NCBI RefSeq assembly: GCF_041206865.1
Contig: NZ_JBGEDP010000001.1
Location: 62,001 to 126,000, forward strand
Length of the DNA stretch: 64,000 nt
Reading direction: 5' to 3'
Origin: Mycobacterium sp. HUMS_12744610
GTDB taxonomy: Bacteria; Actinomycetota; Actinomycetes; Mycobacteriales; Mycobacteriaceae
Under the pieces are notes generated by a model. The model made no database searches. It was not told the DNA's origin and saw nothing but the letters and a program-made list of their open reading frames with translations. The first letter of the stretch is position 1, and each line of letters starts with the position of its first letter. The translations under genes were made by a program, and so were the position numbers. Below are positions 35,354 to 45,552 of the stretch, one piece after another.

Positions 35354-36876
35354 CTGCGCCGCATAAGGTCGCCTTCCCGGCGCGTTGTGCGGTCAACATT
35401 TCCTACGACAAACACCTTTGTTCCCAAGTCTTTCCCGCCGCAATTCCGGTCGAGGAATTCTTCGAGGGAATGGTCGAGCTGTTCGACGCCGACTTGAAAC
35501 GCAAAGGATTCGACGGCGTCGCGCTTCCACCCGGCAGTTATGAGCTGCACAAGATCAACGGTGTGCGGCTCGACATCAACAAGAGTTTCGACGAGTTGGG
35601 GGTCCAGGACGGCGACACCCTGGTGCTGGTGCCCAGGGTGGCCGGGGATTCGTTCGAGCCGCAGTACGAGTCGCTGTCGACGGGCCTGGCGGCCATGGGC
35701 AAGTGGCTCGGCCGGGACGGCGGCGACCGGATGTTCGCGCCGGTGACTCCGCTGACCGCCGCGCACACCGCCATCGCGCTCATCGCGATGGCGGTCGCCG
35801 TGGTGGTGGGCCTGACCCTGCGTGCGCGCACCTTCACCGACAGCGTGGTTCCGGCGTCGGTGGCCGGCGGATTCGGTGCGCTGCTGCTGATCGCGACGAC
35901 GGTGGTGTGGCGGGGGTGGCGGGAGCGGCGCGACCTGTTCAGCGGATTCGGCTGGCTCACCGTGGTGCTGCTGGCGGTCGCCGGTGCCTGCGCCCCGCCC
36001 GGCGCACTCGGCTCGGCCCACGGTCTGATCGGGCTCGTCATCGCGCTGCTGGGGGCCGTCGCGATCGGGGTGCTGACCCGGAAGCGCTGGCAGACCGCCG
36101 TGGTCACCGCTGTGGTGACGGTCTGCGGGATTCTGGCGGCCGTGGCCGCCGTCCGGATGTTCCGGCCGGCTTCGGCTCAGGTGCTCGCGATCTGCGTGCT
36201 GGTCGGCCTGCTCATTCTGGTCAGGATGGCCCCGCTGATCGCGCTGTGGGTGGCGCGGGTCCGACCGCCCCACTTCGGATCGATCACCGGACGGGACTTG
36301 TTCGCGCGCCGCGAGGGGATGCCCGTGGACACCGTGTCCCCGGTCAGCGAGGACGAGACCGAGGACGAGGACAACGAACTGACCGACATCACCGCGCGCG
36401 GTGCCGCGATCGACGCGTCGGCGCGGCTGGTCAACGCTGTGCAAGTCGGTGTGTGCGTGGGGGTTTCGATCGTGCTGCCCGCGGCGGTGTGGGGCGTGCT
36501 GACGCCGGGGCGCCCGTGGGCGTGGCTGGCGGTGCTGGTGGCCGGACTGGTGGCGGGGATCTTCATCACCCAGGGCCGCGGGTTCGCGGCCAAGTACCAG
36601 GCCATCGCGTTGGTGTGCGGCGCTTGTGCCGCGGTCTGTGCCGGCGTCGTCAAGTACGCGCTGGCCGCGCGGAACGTCGAGCTCGGGCTGCTGTGGCCCG
36701 CGGTGGCGGCGGGGGTGTTCGCCGCATCGGGTCTGGCGGCAGCGCTTCTGGTGCCGGCAATGAGGTTCAGGCCGATCATCAGGCTGACCGTGGAATGGGT
36801 CGAGGTGCTGGCGCTCATCGTCTTGTTGCCGGCGGCGGCGGCCCTGGGGGGGCTGTTCACGTGGCTTCGGCACTGA
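35350..36876 (+). CDS. eccD2: ESX-2 membrane channel component EccD2
   Basis: A 508-residue EccD. The N-terminal ubiquitin-like domain (residues 1-105; [20 protein letters not shown] and [17 protein letters not shown]) is cytosolic, followed by eleven predicted membrane helices with a cytosolic acidic loop ([16 protein letters not shown]) near residue 340. EccD dimers line the type VII membrane vestibule. It is translationally coupled to the upstream ATPase and to mycP2 (16-nt overlap). Confidence 0.93.
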   Translation: MTAPHKVAFPARCAVNISYDKHLCSQVFPAAIPVEEFFEGMVELFDADLKRKGFDGVALPPGSYELHKINGVRLDINKSFDELGVQDGDTLVLVPRVAGDSFEPQYESLSTGLAAMGKWLGRDGGDRMFAPVTPLTAAHTAIALIAMAVAVVVGLTLRARTFTDSVVPASVAGGFGALLLIATTVVWRGWRERRDLFSGFGWLTVVLLAVAGACAPPGALGSAHGLIGLVIALLGAVAIGVLTRKRWQTAVVTAVVTVCGILAAVAAVRMFRPASAQVLAICVLVGLLILVRMAPLIALWVARVRPPHFGSITGRDLFARREGMPVDTVSPVSEDETEDEDNELTDITARGAAIDASARLVNAVQVGVCVGVSIVLPAAVWGVLTPGRPWAWLAVLVAGLVAGIFITQGRGFAAKYQAIALVCGACAAVCAGVVKYALAARNVELGLLWPAVAAGVFAASGLAAALLVPAMRFRPIIRLTVEWVEVLALIVLLPAAAALGGLFTWLRH

Positions 36877-38537
36877 GGTCACCGAGACGGGCTTGCCGGC
36901 GGGCCGCCGCGGTGACCGGCGTCGTGCTGCTCGCCGCGTTCTCCTCGAATTGCGCTGTCGCACAAGCGATTACGCCTCCGGCCGTCGATCCGGCACTGGT
37001 CCCCCCCGACGGCCCGCCACGCCCCGACCAGCCGATGCGCCGCGCCAACAGTTGCTCGTCGCCGATCACCGTGCGAAATCCCGACGTGGCGCAGATGGCG
37101 CCGGGCTTCAACCTGCTCAACATCGCGAAGGCGTGGCAATACAGCACCGGCAACGGCGTCGCCGTCGCGGTCGTCGACACCGGCATCACTCCCAATCCGC
37201 GGCTGCCCGTCGTCCCCGGGGGCGACTACATCATGGGCGAGGACGGGCTCTCGGACTGCGACGCGCACGGCACGATCGTCGGTTCCATCATCGGCGCTGC
37301 GCCCCAAGGGGTTTTGCCAATGCCGCGGCCGATGCCGCCGGCACCGGCGTTTCCGGCGCCGGCCGGGCCGCCGCCGGCGATCGGAGCGGCGCCGCCGCCG
37401 GTCGAGGTCCCGCCCCCGGCGGCGCCACCGCCACCGCCGCCGCCCGTGACGATCACCCAGGTCGTTCCGCCGCCGCCCCCACCGCCGCCGCCGGAGGAGC
37501 CGGGTGCCGTGGGGCCCTCCAACGGCCCGCCGGATCCGCAGACCGACGACGAACCTGCGGTACCGCCGCCCCCGCCGGGAGCGCCCGACGGGGTGGTCGG
37601 CGTGGCCCCGCACGCCGTCGTCATCTCGATCCGCCAGTCGTCGCGGGCGTTCGAGCCCGTCAACCCGGCGCCGGCCGACCCCAACTCCGACGAACGGGTC
37701 AAAGCCGGCACGCTGAACACGTTGGCGCGGGCGGTCGTTCGCGCCGCGGACATGGGTGCGAAGGTCATCAACATCTCGGTGACCTCGTGCCTGCCGGCGG
37801 CGGCCCCCGCCGACCAGCGGGCACTGGGTGCGGCACTGTGGTACGCGGCGACCGTCAAGGACGCGGTGATCGTGGCCGCGGCCGGCAACGTCGGCGAAGC
37901 CGGGTGCGCGAACAATCCGATGTACGACCCGCTGGACCCGTCCGATCCACGTGACTGGCATCAGGTCAAGGTCATCTCGTCGCCGTCATGGTTCTCCGAC
38001 TACGTCCTGTCGGTGGGTGCCGTCGACGGCGGCGGTGCCGCCCTGGACAAGAGCATGTCGGGTCCCTGGGTCGGTGTGGCGGGCCCCGGCACCCACATCA
38101 TGGGTCTTTCGCCGCAGGGTGGCGGACCGGTCAACGCCTACCCGCCCGTCCGGCCGGGCGAGAAGAACATGCCGTTCTGGGGCACCAGCTTTTCGGCGGC
38201 CTTCGTCAGCGGGACCGCGGCGCTGGTGCGGGCCAAGTTTCCCGACCTGAGCGCGCATCAGGTGATCAACAGGATCGTGCAGTCGGCGCACAACCCGCCC
38301 GCCGGGGTGGACAACAAGGTCGGTTATGGGCTGGTGGACCCGGTTGCCGCGTTGACCTTCGACATCCCCGCCGGTGACCGGTTGCCGCCGGGTGCGCAGA
38401 GCCGGGTGATCAGGCCCGCGCCGCCGGCACTGCCGCCGGATCACCGGGCCCGCAACATCGCGATCGGGTTCCTCGGCGCGGTGGTGGTGGGTGTGTTGGC
38501 GGCGGCGGTCGCGGCGCGGGTGCGGAGGGCGCGATGA
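36861..38537 (+). CDS. mycP2: ESX-2 mycosin MycP2 (membrane-anchored subtilisin-like protease)
   Basis: A 558-residue serine protease on the outer face of the membrane. A signal peptide ([20 protein letters not shown]) precedes the catalytic triad: Asp in [12 protein letters not shown], His in [12 protein letters not shown], Ser in [17 protein letters not shown] single helix ([20 protein letters not shown]) anchors the C terminus. A Pro-rich loop of about 100 residues lies between His and the next core strand. Mycosins stabilise the ESX complex. It overlaps the end of eccD2 and the start of eccE2. Confidence 0.93.
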   Translation: MASALRSPRRACRRAAAVTGVVLLAAFSSNCAVAQAITPPAVDPALVPPDGPPRPDQPMRRANSCSSPITVRNPDVAQMAPGFNLLNIAKAWQYSTGNGVAVAVVDTGITPNPRLPVVPGGDYIMGEDGLSDCDAHGTIVGSIIGAAPQGVLPMPRPMPPAPAFPAPAGPPPAIGAAPPPVEVPPPAAPPPPPPPVTITQVVPPPPPPPPPEEPGAVGPSNGPPDPQTDDEPAVPPPPPGAPDGVVGVAPHAVVISIRQSSRAFEPVNPAPADPNSDERVKAGTLNTLARAVVRAADMGAKVINISVTSCLPAAAPADQRALGAALWYAATVKDAVIVAAAGNVGEAGCANNPMYDPLDPSDPRDWHQVKVISSPSWFSDYVLSVGAVDGGGAALDKSMSGPWVGVAGPGTHIMGLSPQGGGPVNAYPPVRPGEKNMPFWGTSFSAAFVSGTAALVRAKFPDLSAHQVINRIVQSAHNPPAGVDNKVGYGLVDPVAALTFDIPAGDRLPPGAQSRVIRPAPPALPPDHRARNIAIGFLGAVVVGVLAAAVAARVRRAR

Positions 38538-40133
38538 GGCCCGTGCTCACCGGGTTCGACCCGGGCAGCAATCGGCGGGTCGTCGGCGTGGGTGTGGTGT
38601 TCGTGCTTGGCGGGTTGGGCGCTGGGCGGTTACCCCGGCGCGGCGATCGCCGTCGCCGTGGGCGTCGCGCTGGTGTTCGTGCGCTGGTGGGGTCAGCCGG
38701 CGTGGTCGTGGGCGGTCCTGTGGCGACGCGGCCGCCGGCCGATCAGCTGGGCGGCGCCGATCACCGTCGCCAACAACCGGTCCGGCGGCGGCGTGCGGGT
38801 GCACGACGGAGTCGCGGTGGTCGCCGTGCAACTGCTCGGCCGCGCACACCGGGCCACGCGGGTCACCGGCTCGGTGAGCGTCGAAACCGAGAACGTCCTC
38901 GACGTCGCCGAATTGGTGCCGATGCTGCAGCAGCCACTCGGCCTGCAACTCGACTCGATCAGTGTCGTCACGTTCGGTTCGCGGCACGGCAGCACGGGCG
39001 ACTTCCCGCGGGTTTACGACTCGGAGATCGGCACCCCGCCGTACGCGGGCCGGCGCGAAACCTGGCTGATCATGCGACTTCCGGTCATCGACAACACCGA
39101 GGCCCTGCGCTGGCGCACAACGGTTGGCGCCGCTGCCGTTTCGGTTGCCCAGCGCATCGCGGGCCTGCTGCGCTGCCAGGGGCTGCGGGCAAAGGTGGCC
39201 ACCGCCACCGATCTGCTCGAGCTCGACCGCCGCCTCGGCGCGGACGCGGTGGCCGGCCCCACCCAACGCTGGAAGGCCATCCGCGGCGAAGCCGGCTGGA
39301 TGACCACCTACGCCTATCCCGCCGCGGCGATCACGTCGCGGGACCTCGCCCAGGCCTGGACGTTGCGCGCCGACGAGATCATCCAGAATGTCACCGTGTA
39401 TCCGGACGCGACGTGTACCGCGACGGTCACCGTGCTCACCGCGACGGCGGCCCCCACCCCGCCCAGCGTGACGTTGCGCCGGCTCAACGGCGAGCAGGCC
39501 GCCGCGGCGGGGGCCAACATGTGCGGGCCGCGACCGCACCTCCGCGGGCTGCGGCGCAGCCCGCTGCCCGCGGAGCTCGTCACCGAGATCGGCCCGTCGG
39601 GTGTCCTGGTCGGCAAACTGGGCAACGGCGACCGCCTGATGATCCCGGTCACCGACGCGGGGGAACTGTCGCGCGTGCTGGTGGCCGCCGACGACCCGAT
39701 CGCCAAGCGGATCGTGATCCGCACCGCCGGCGCCGGGGAACGGGTGTGCGTGCACACCCGCGACCCGGCCCGCTGGGCCAGCGTGAAGATGCCGGGGGTC
39801 AGTGTCGTCAGCACGCCCCGGCCCACGCAGCGCACCACCGTCAGCGTCGTCGAGTACGCCCCGCGGCGCCGGACAGGCGGCGCCGACTCCGAGACCGGAG
39901 GCGCCGCGATCTCACCGACGCCGCGGCCGGCGACCGTGATCACCGTCGCCCCGGCGGGTACCGCGCTGCCGGAGGCCGACAGGCATGGCTTCGAAGTGAT
40001 CATCGAACAGGTCGGCCCCGCGGCGGTGAAACTCACTGCGGCAGAGCAGAATTGGCTGGTCGAGATGGACATGTTCCGCGCCGAGAACCGCTATGTGAGC
40101 CTGGAACCGGTCACCATGTCGGTCTCCACCTAG
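38534..40133 (+). pseudogene. eccE2: ESX-2 component EccE2, frameshifted near the N terminus
   Basis: The EccE2 homologue should start at ATG 38534 ([20 protein letters not shown], overlapping the mycP2 stop). This frame leaves the family after VVFVLGG. The conserved sequence continues in another frame as [20 protein letters not shown] and then runs unbroken through [20 protein letters not shown] to EPVTMSVST. The switch occurs at about 38608-38612, inside the first transmembrane helix; one extra or two missing bases suffice. Either the gene is broken and ESX-2 lacks EccE, or this is a sequencing error. Internal restart codons would give a protein without the first helix. Confidence 0.85.
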
Positions 40134-40167
40134 AGACGTCGGCAACACGAGTTCGAGGCACGATTCG

Positions 40168-42012
40168 ATGAGCGCATCCGACTTGCACACCGCCCGTAGG
40201 CTTTTCGATCGGGCGATGGCGCTCCGGAGAGAGCAGGGCCCGGCGGCCGCCCTGCCGGAATTCGTCGCCGCCACCGACGCCGACCCGTCGATGGCCGATG
40301 CGTGGCTGGGACGTATCGCCTGCGGCGACCACGCGCTGGCCTCGCTCAAACAACTCCACGCCACCAGCGAGTGGTTGCACCGCGAGACCACGCGCATCGG
40401 ACAGACGCTGGCCGCCGAGATCCAGCTGGGCCCCTACATCGGGATCACCGTGGCCGATGCATCCCAGGTGGGGCTGGCGCTGTCGTCGGCGCTGACCATC
40501 GCGGGGGAGTACGCCGAGGCCGACAAGCTGCTGGACGACCGGGAGCTGCTGGATTCATGGGCCAACCACCAGTGGCACCAGCTGGCCCGGGCGTTTCTCA
40601 TGTATGCCACGCAGCGCTGGCCCGAGGTGTTGTCGACGGCCGCCGAGGAGCTGCCGCCGCAGGCGATCGTCATGTCGGCGGTGACCGCGTCGATCTGCGC
40701 GCTGGCCGCCCACGCCGCCGCGCATCTCGGGCAGGGCCGGGTGGCGCTGGACTGGCTGGACCGCGTCGACGTCATCGGCCACAACTCCTCCTCGTCGCGC
40801 TTCGACGCCGACGTCCTGACGGCGTCCATCGGCCCGGCCGACATCCCGCTGCTCGTCGCAGACCTGGCGTACGTGCGGGGGATGGTGCACCGCCAGCTAC
40901 GCGAGGAGGACATGGCCCAGATCTGGCTGTCGAAGGCCACCATCAACGGGGTGCTGACCGAGGCGGCCAAAGAAGCGTTGGCCGACCCGAACCTGCAGCT
41001 GGTCGTGACCGACGAGCAGACCATCGCCAGCCGCACCGACAAGTGGGACGCCGCGACCGCCAAGAGCCGCGAGCAACTCGACCACGACGACGCGGCGGGG
41101 CGGCGGGCCGAGTTGCTGGCCGAAGGCCGTGCGCTACTGGCCAGGCAGGTGGGCCTGGCGGCGGTCAAGGAGGCGGTGGCCGCCTTGGAGGACCAGCTCG
41201 AGGTGCGCATGATGCGCCTCGAGCACGGCCTGCCGGTGGAGGGGCAGACAAATCACATGCTGCTGGTCGGCCCGCCCGGCACCGGCAAGACGACCACCGC
41301 CGAGGCGCTGGGCAAGATCTACGCCGGGATGGGGATCGTGCGCCACCCCGAGATCCGCGAGGTCCGCCGGTCCGACTTCTGCGGGCACTACATCGGCGAG
41401 TCCGGTCCCAAGACCAACGCGTTGATCGAAAAGTCATTGGGAAGAATCATTTTCATGGACGAGTTCTACTCACTGGTCGAACGCCACCACGACGGGACGC
41501 CGGACATGATCGGCATGGAGGCCGTCAACCAACTGCTGGTCGCTTTGGAAGCCCACCGCTTCGACTTCTGTTTCATCGGGGCCGGCTATGAGGACCAGGT
41601 GGACGCGTTCCTGACCGTGAACCCGGGCCTGGCGGGCCGGTTCAACCGCAAGCTGCGGTTCGAGTCCTATTCCCCGGCCGAGATCGTCGAGATCGGGCGC
41701 CGCTACGCCGAGCCGCGCGCCAGCCTGCTCGACGACGCCGCGCGGGAAACGTTCCTGGATGCGGCCACCACGATCCGCAATTACACCACTCCCGGCGGGC
41801 GCCACGGCATCGACGCCATGCAGAATGGCCGGTTCGCGCGCAACGTCATCGAACGCGCCGAGGGTTTCCGCGACACCCGCGTCATCGCCCAGAAGCGCGC
41901 GGGCCGGCCGGTGACGGTGGAGGACCTGCAGATCATCACCGCCCCCGACATCGAGGCGGCGGTGCGCAGCGTGTGCTCGGACAACCGCGACATGGCCGCC
42001 ATGGTCTGGTAG
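40168..42012 (+). CDS. eccA2: ESX-2 AAA+ ATPase EccA2
   Basis: A 614-residue EccA. The N-terminal TPR-like helical half (DLHTARRLFDRAMALRREQG) is followed by the AAA+ domain with Walker A LLVGPPGTGKTTTAEALG near residue 370, Walker B GRIIFMDEFYSLV, and the conserved arginine region NPGLAGRFNRKLRF. EccA is cytosolic and may strip EspG from PE-PPE cargo. It ends the ESX-2 operon, 34 bp after eccE2. Confidence 0.94.
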   Translation: MSASDLHTARRLFDRAMALRREQGPAAALPEFVAATDADPSMADAWLGRIACGDHALASLKQLHATSEWLHRETTRIGQTLAAEIQLGPYIGITVADASQVGLALSSALTIAGEYAEADKLLDDRELLDSWANHQWHQLARAFLMYATQRWPEVLSTAAEELPPQAIVMSAVTASICALAAHAAAHLGQGRVALDWLDRVDVIGHNSSSSRFDADVLTASIGPADIPLLVADLAYVRGMVHRQLREEDMAQIWLSKATINGVLTEAAKEALADPNLQLVVTDEQTIASRTDKWDAATAKSREQLDHDDAAGRRAELLAEGRALLARQVGLAAVKEAVAALEDQLEVRMMRLEHGLPVEGQTNHMLLVGPPGTGKTTTAEALGKIYAGMGIVRHPEIREVRRSDFCGHYIGESGPKTNALIEKSLGRIIFMDEFYSLVERHHDGTPDMIGMEAVNQLLVALEAHRFDFCFIGAGYEDQVDAFLTVNPGLAGRFNRKLRFESYSPAEIVEIGRRYAEPRASLLDDAARETFLDAATTIRNYTTPGGRHGIDAMQNGRFARNVIERAEGFRDTRVIAQKRAGRPVTVEDLQIITAPDIEAAVRSVCSDNRDMAAMVW

Positions 42013-42136
42013 GGGTCTGGTAGCCGGGCTACCCGTAAATTGGTGCTGCGGCGGACCCGCGATGCGGGAAGATTCCTGTTGGCCGGCCAATCCGCCTCGC
42101 GGTCAAGTGAATAGCAAATGAACGGAGGGGCGCGGG

Positions 42137-42767
42137 GTGCACCGCATCTGGGCGATCACGGTCGCGCTCGCGCTCGTGCTCCTCGCCGCGCCCCCCGCAC
42201 TGGCGGTGGCCCCGCCCTCGATCGACCCGGCCGCGATGCTACCCGACGAGACGGGGCCCGACCAGCCCGTCGCGCAGAAGCGCATGTGCAAGGCGCCGCT
42301 GACGTTGCCGGGCACCAACTTCCACGACCCGCCGTGGGCCAACACCTTCATGGGCGTCGGGCAGGCGCACAAGTTCGCGACCGGGGCCGGCGTCACGGTG
42401 GCGCTGATCGACACCGGCGTGGACGCCTCGCCGCGGGTGCCGGCCGAACCGGGCGGCGACTTCGTCGTCACCGACGGCGACGGGCTGACCGACTGCGACG
42501 CCCACGGCACCCTGATCGCCGGGCGGCCCGCGCTGACCGACGGCTTCGTCGGACTCGCGCCCGACGCACGGCTGACCTCGGTGCGCCAGACGTCGGAGGC
42601 CTTCGAGCCCAAGGACCAGAACCAGGCCAACCAGAACGACCCCAACCAGACACCGGCGGCGGGATCCATCCGCAGCCTGGCCCGTCCAGCGCGCGGTGGT
42701 CGCCGACTGGCTGTACTGGCAGCACCTTGCCGGTGTGCTCGACGCCGCCCTGACCGACGCCTCCTGA
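42137..42767 (+). pseudogene. ESX-1 deletion scar: mycP1 head fused to espK tail
   Basis: From GTG 42137 the sequence encodes an ESX-1-type mycosin: signal peptide, KRMCKAPLTLPGTNFHDPPW, catalytic Asp in VALIDTGVDASP, and His in DCDAHGTLIAG (about four residues shorter than usual here), up to GSIRSLAR at 42685. The catalytic Ser half is missing. In another frame, 42684-42767 encode VQRAVVADWLYWQHLAGVLD and a short tail ending at TGA, which matches the C terminus of EspK. In M. tuberculosis eccE1, espB, espL and most of espK separate these points. The junction at 42680-42686 therefore marks their deletion. Confidence 0.87.
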
Positions 42768-42790
42768 GCCGCCACCTCCCCGAGGCGGTA

Positions 42791-42810
42791 GTGTAGACGA
42801 ATGACTACAC
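42791..42810 (+). promoter_or_regulatory. Candidate TetR operator over the start codon
   Basis: A perfect inverted repeat GTGTAG (42791-42796) and CTACAC (42805-42810) with an 8-bp spacer spans the tetR start codon at 42801. Self-operators of TetR repressors commonly have this form. Binding is not shown. Confidence 0.4.
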
Positions 42811-43400
42811 CCGACGCGGGTTCCGCGCGTCCCGACGAGTTCGTGCCGACGGGCCGTGATGAGGTGATCGCGGCGATCCTGGACAGCGCGGGGCAGATGT
42901 TCGCCGACCGCGGGCCCGCGGCGGCGTCGATCCGCGATATCGCCGCGCGGGCGCGGGTGAACCACGGCCTGGTTTTCCGGCATTTCGGCAGCAAGGAGCG
43001 GCTGGTCTCGGCCGTGCTCGACCACCTGGCCGCCCAGCTGGCCAAGCTCATGGACGCCGGCGCCCCGGCGGCCGAGATCGAGGCGGCCGGCAGCCGCCAG
43101 CTGCGAGTGATCGCCCGGGCGCTCCTGGACGGGTATCCGGTGGGGCGGCTGCAGACCAGCTTCCCCGGCGCGGCCAAGCTCGTCGACGAAGTCCGGGCCC
43201 GCCACCACAGCGACGAGGAGGCGCGGCTGGCCGCCGCTCACGCCCTCGCCCTGCTGTTCGGCTGGCAGCTGTTCGAGCCGTTTCTGCGCTCGGCGACCGG
43301 GCTGCAGGACTACCCGGAGGGCGCGCTGCGGCAGTCGGTCGGGGCCGAGATGGGGCGCCTCGCCCTGGATCCGGCGGCCGGAGCCGGGCAGAATGCGTAG
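42801..43400 (+). CDS. TetR/AcrR family transcriptional regulator
   Basis: A 199-residue repressor with the TetR DNA-binding domain (REDAARARVNHG-type layout, here SIRDIAARARVNHGLVFRHF, residues 47-66, followed by GSKERLVSAVLDHL) and a ligand-binding C-terminal half. It lies between the mycP1/espK scar and espJ, a place where M. tuberculosis has no such gene. It may therefore have entered with, or after, the ESX-1 deletion. Its target beyond a possible own operator is unknown. Confidence 0.87.
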   Translation: MTTPDAGSARPDEFVPTGRDEVIAAILDSAGQMFADRGPAAASIRDIAARARVNHGLVFRHFGSKERLVSAVLDHLAAQLAKLMDAGAPAAEIEAAGSRQLRVIARALLDGYPVGRLQTSFPGAAKLVDEVRARHHSDEEARLAAAHALALLFGWQLFEPFLRSATGLQDYPEGALRQSVGAEMGRLALDPAAGAGQNA

Positions 43401-43409
43401 CGATGAGTG

Positions 43410-44090
43410 TCAGACCTCGAGCTGCGACGGTGCCGTAATCGGCTGTCCGGCAGGCTGATCGGGCACGGTCTCCGATGCCCGGGCGCCCGGTCCGGCTCCG
43501 TCGGCGTGCGCCTCGTCGTCGTCTGCGGGCGGTTCGGGTGTCGTGCTGCCACTGAGCTGCGCCGGGGTGGCGCTGCCGCCCGGCATGCTCGACACGGCGC
43601 CCTGGGTGCTCTGCAGGACGCTCTGTGCGGTGTACCCCGCCATCCCCACCGACTGGCCGTGTTGAGTCAGCGGGCCGAGCTGTGGCATCGACGGCAGCGA
43701 AAGCCCTTGTAGCGCAGGCGCTTCGGGTGCCCCGGGAGTTTCGCCGTCGTCCGGATGCTCCGCCGCCGCACCCGCCGAGCGACGCGCGGACGTCGACCGC
43801 GACTGGCCGGTGGCCCCGAAATCGACCCGGCTGACATGGTCGCTCAGGCGCTGATCGGTTTCGGCGTAGATGCCGGCCGCGGCGGTGATGCTGGACCCGG
43901 TTCTGGTCAGGGCGGCTTTCACGGCGGGCAATCCGTCGACCACCGGTGCCTCGACGACCGGCAGGGTTTCGTCGATCGCCGCCGAAAGGGCATCCCTTCC
44001 GCCTACGACGAGTCGCGGCGGAGCAACCGGGAAAACCAGCGCCTGCAATGCCGACCCGGCGGTTTCCAGGCGGGCCGGATCGACGATCAC
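43410..44090 (-). CDS. espJ: ESX-1 secretion-associated protein EspJ
   Basis: About 226 residues on the minus strand. VDPARLETAGSALQALVFPV, then VDGLPAVKAALTRTGSSITA, then GIYAETDQRLSDHVS match EspJ (Rv3878). The C-terminal half is a Gln/Pro/Gly/Ser-rich tail as in that protein. The order espK-tail then espJ on the opposite strand is the same as in M. tuberculosis. The only start is a GTG at 44090 with no clear ribosome site. The first few residues of EspJ are missing, so the 5' end may have been cut by the rearrangement that placed an espE-like fragment directly upstream. Confidence 0.82.
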   Translation of the reverse strand: MIVDPARLETAGSALQALVFPVAPPRLVVGGRDALSAAIDETLPVVEAPVVDGLPAVKAALTRTGSSITAAAGIYAETDQRLSDHVSRVDFGATGQSRSTSARRSAGAAAEHPDDGETPGAPEAPALQGLSLPSMPQLGPLTQHGQSVGMAGYTAQSVLQSTQGAVSSMPGGSATPAQLSGSTTPEPPADDDEAHADGAGPGARASETVPDQPAGQPITAPSQLEV

Positions 44091-44382
44091 AAATTCGACG
44101 ATGCCAAATACCCGGACGCCCAGGCCCGTCAGCGGGCGCAGAGCGCACTGCCGGACCCCGCCAAATGGGAGGGCTCAGCGGCCGATGCCTACGCCGCGCA
44201 TATCCGCACCATGGTGGCGCGCATCGACGACGGCTCCGCCGCCGGCCCCGATTCGCTGCTGACTGCCGACGCGCTGATGAAAACACTTGTCGACCGGGAA
44301 GCCCAGATAAACAAGGACTATCGCCGCCATATCACCGAAGTGAAGGATGGACTGGGCATCGCCATCTTAGTGGTCTTGCCCG

Positions 44383-44730
44383 TTAATTCGTCGGGGGTTG
44401 TTGCCATGCGGTGGGGTCGCCGAGGTAGAGGCCACAGGCGCAGTCGAGGGCTTCTTCGGGACTGCCCGAGGGAGTTCCGTTGGGCAGGAATGAGTCTTCA
44501 TATTTGTCGCTGCTGGCCAGGTAGATGGCGAATCCCCAGATGCTGGCCGAGCCGTTGTAGCGCAGCCGCATCAAGGGCATGACGGCTTGGTCGGGCAGGG
44601 CGGCTTCGACGTAGGCGAATTGGCCGTGGAATCGGGTGGTGATCGCGCTCAGCTGCGGCCACCTGTTACTGGCATGTTCGCGCAGCTTCCAGCGCAGTGA
44701 ATTCTTGGTTGATTCCGGTGGTTTCGGCAT
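44383..44730 (-). CDS. Passenger protein of the IS630 element, unknown function
   Basis: A 115-residue protein divergently oriented from the transposase and ending within the left inverted repeat. It opens MPKPPESTKNSLRWKLREHA, has a mixed strand-rich middle (FAYVEAALPDQAVMPLMRLR; ASIWGFAIYLASSDKYEDSF), and ends DPTAWQQPPTN. I recognise no domain. Its confinement between the ends means it moves with the element, so it may be a transposition accessory or regulator. The frame is intact even though the transposase is broken. Confidence 0.65.
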   Translation of the reverse strand: MPKPPESTKNSLRWKLREHASNRWPQLSAITTRFHGQFAYVEAALPDQAVMPLMRLRYNGSASIWGFAIYLASSDKYEDSFLPNGTPSGSPEEALDCACGLYLGDPTAWQQPPTN

Positions 44731-45552
44731 GGCTTCGATGGTGCCCGATCAGCGTGGCGCGGGCCGGTCATCGGCGTGTCGTGACCAGCCCGTGATCCGC
44801 CAAAATGTGACGGTTGAGGCATGAGTGATGGATGTGACGACAGGGTCGGGGCCCGGGCATGGTGATGGTCAGCCCGCACCGGATCACGCTGAGCGCCCAA
44901 GACCGCGACACCCTCAACGGGTGGGTGCGCGCCGGGCCACACCACAAAAACTGGTGCTGCGCGCGATGATCGTGTTGCTGGCCGCCGACGGCGCGCCGAA
45001 CGCGGCGATCGCCGAGGAACTGGGCATCTGCGTGGACACCGCGCGTAAGTGGCGGGCCCGGTTCGCCGGCAAGGGCATCGAGGGCCTGGCCGATGCGCCG
45101 CGTTCGGGGCGCCCACCGATCTACACCCCGGCCGACCGGGCCAAGGTCACCGCTTGGGCGTGCGAGCTGCCCGCCGAACACGACCTGCCGCTGTCGCGAT
45201 GGAGTGCTGTGGATCTAGCCGCCCAACTGCGCCGCGACGGCATCGCGGCATCGGTGTCCACGGTGCGCCGCTGGCTGGACCACGATGCGCTCAAACCATG
45301 GCAGCACCGATCGTGGATCTTCGTGCGCGACCCCGACTTCGAGGCCAAAGCCGCCGTTGTGCTCGAGTTGTACGCCCGCACCTATCAGGGCACCCCACTG
45401 GGAGCCGATGAATACGTGATCTCCGCCGACGAGAAACCCTCGATCCAGGCCCGCGACCGGTGCCACCGCACCGTAGCGACCCGGCCGGGGCGCCCGATGC
45501 GGGTCAATCACGACTACCACCGCCGCGGCGCGCTGGCGTATCTGGCCGCCTA

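Noticed and set aside
37310..37580. Repeat array or CRISPR-like pattern in mycP2
   Set aside because: The repetition is the codons of a Pro-rich protein loop, without conserved repeat units and spacers.
40168..42012. AAA+ ATPase gene as a candidate for the missing TnsC
   Set aside because: It lies outside the transposon and has the TPR-like N half and motifs of EccA in an ESX operon.
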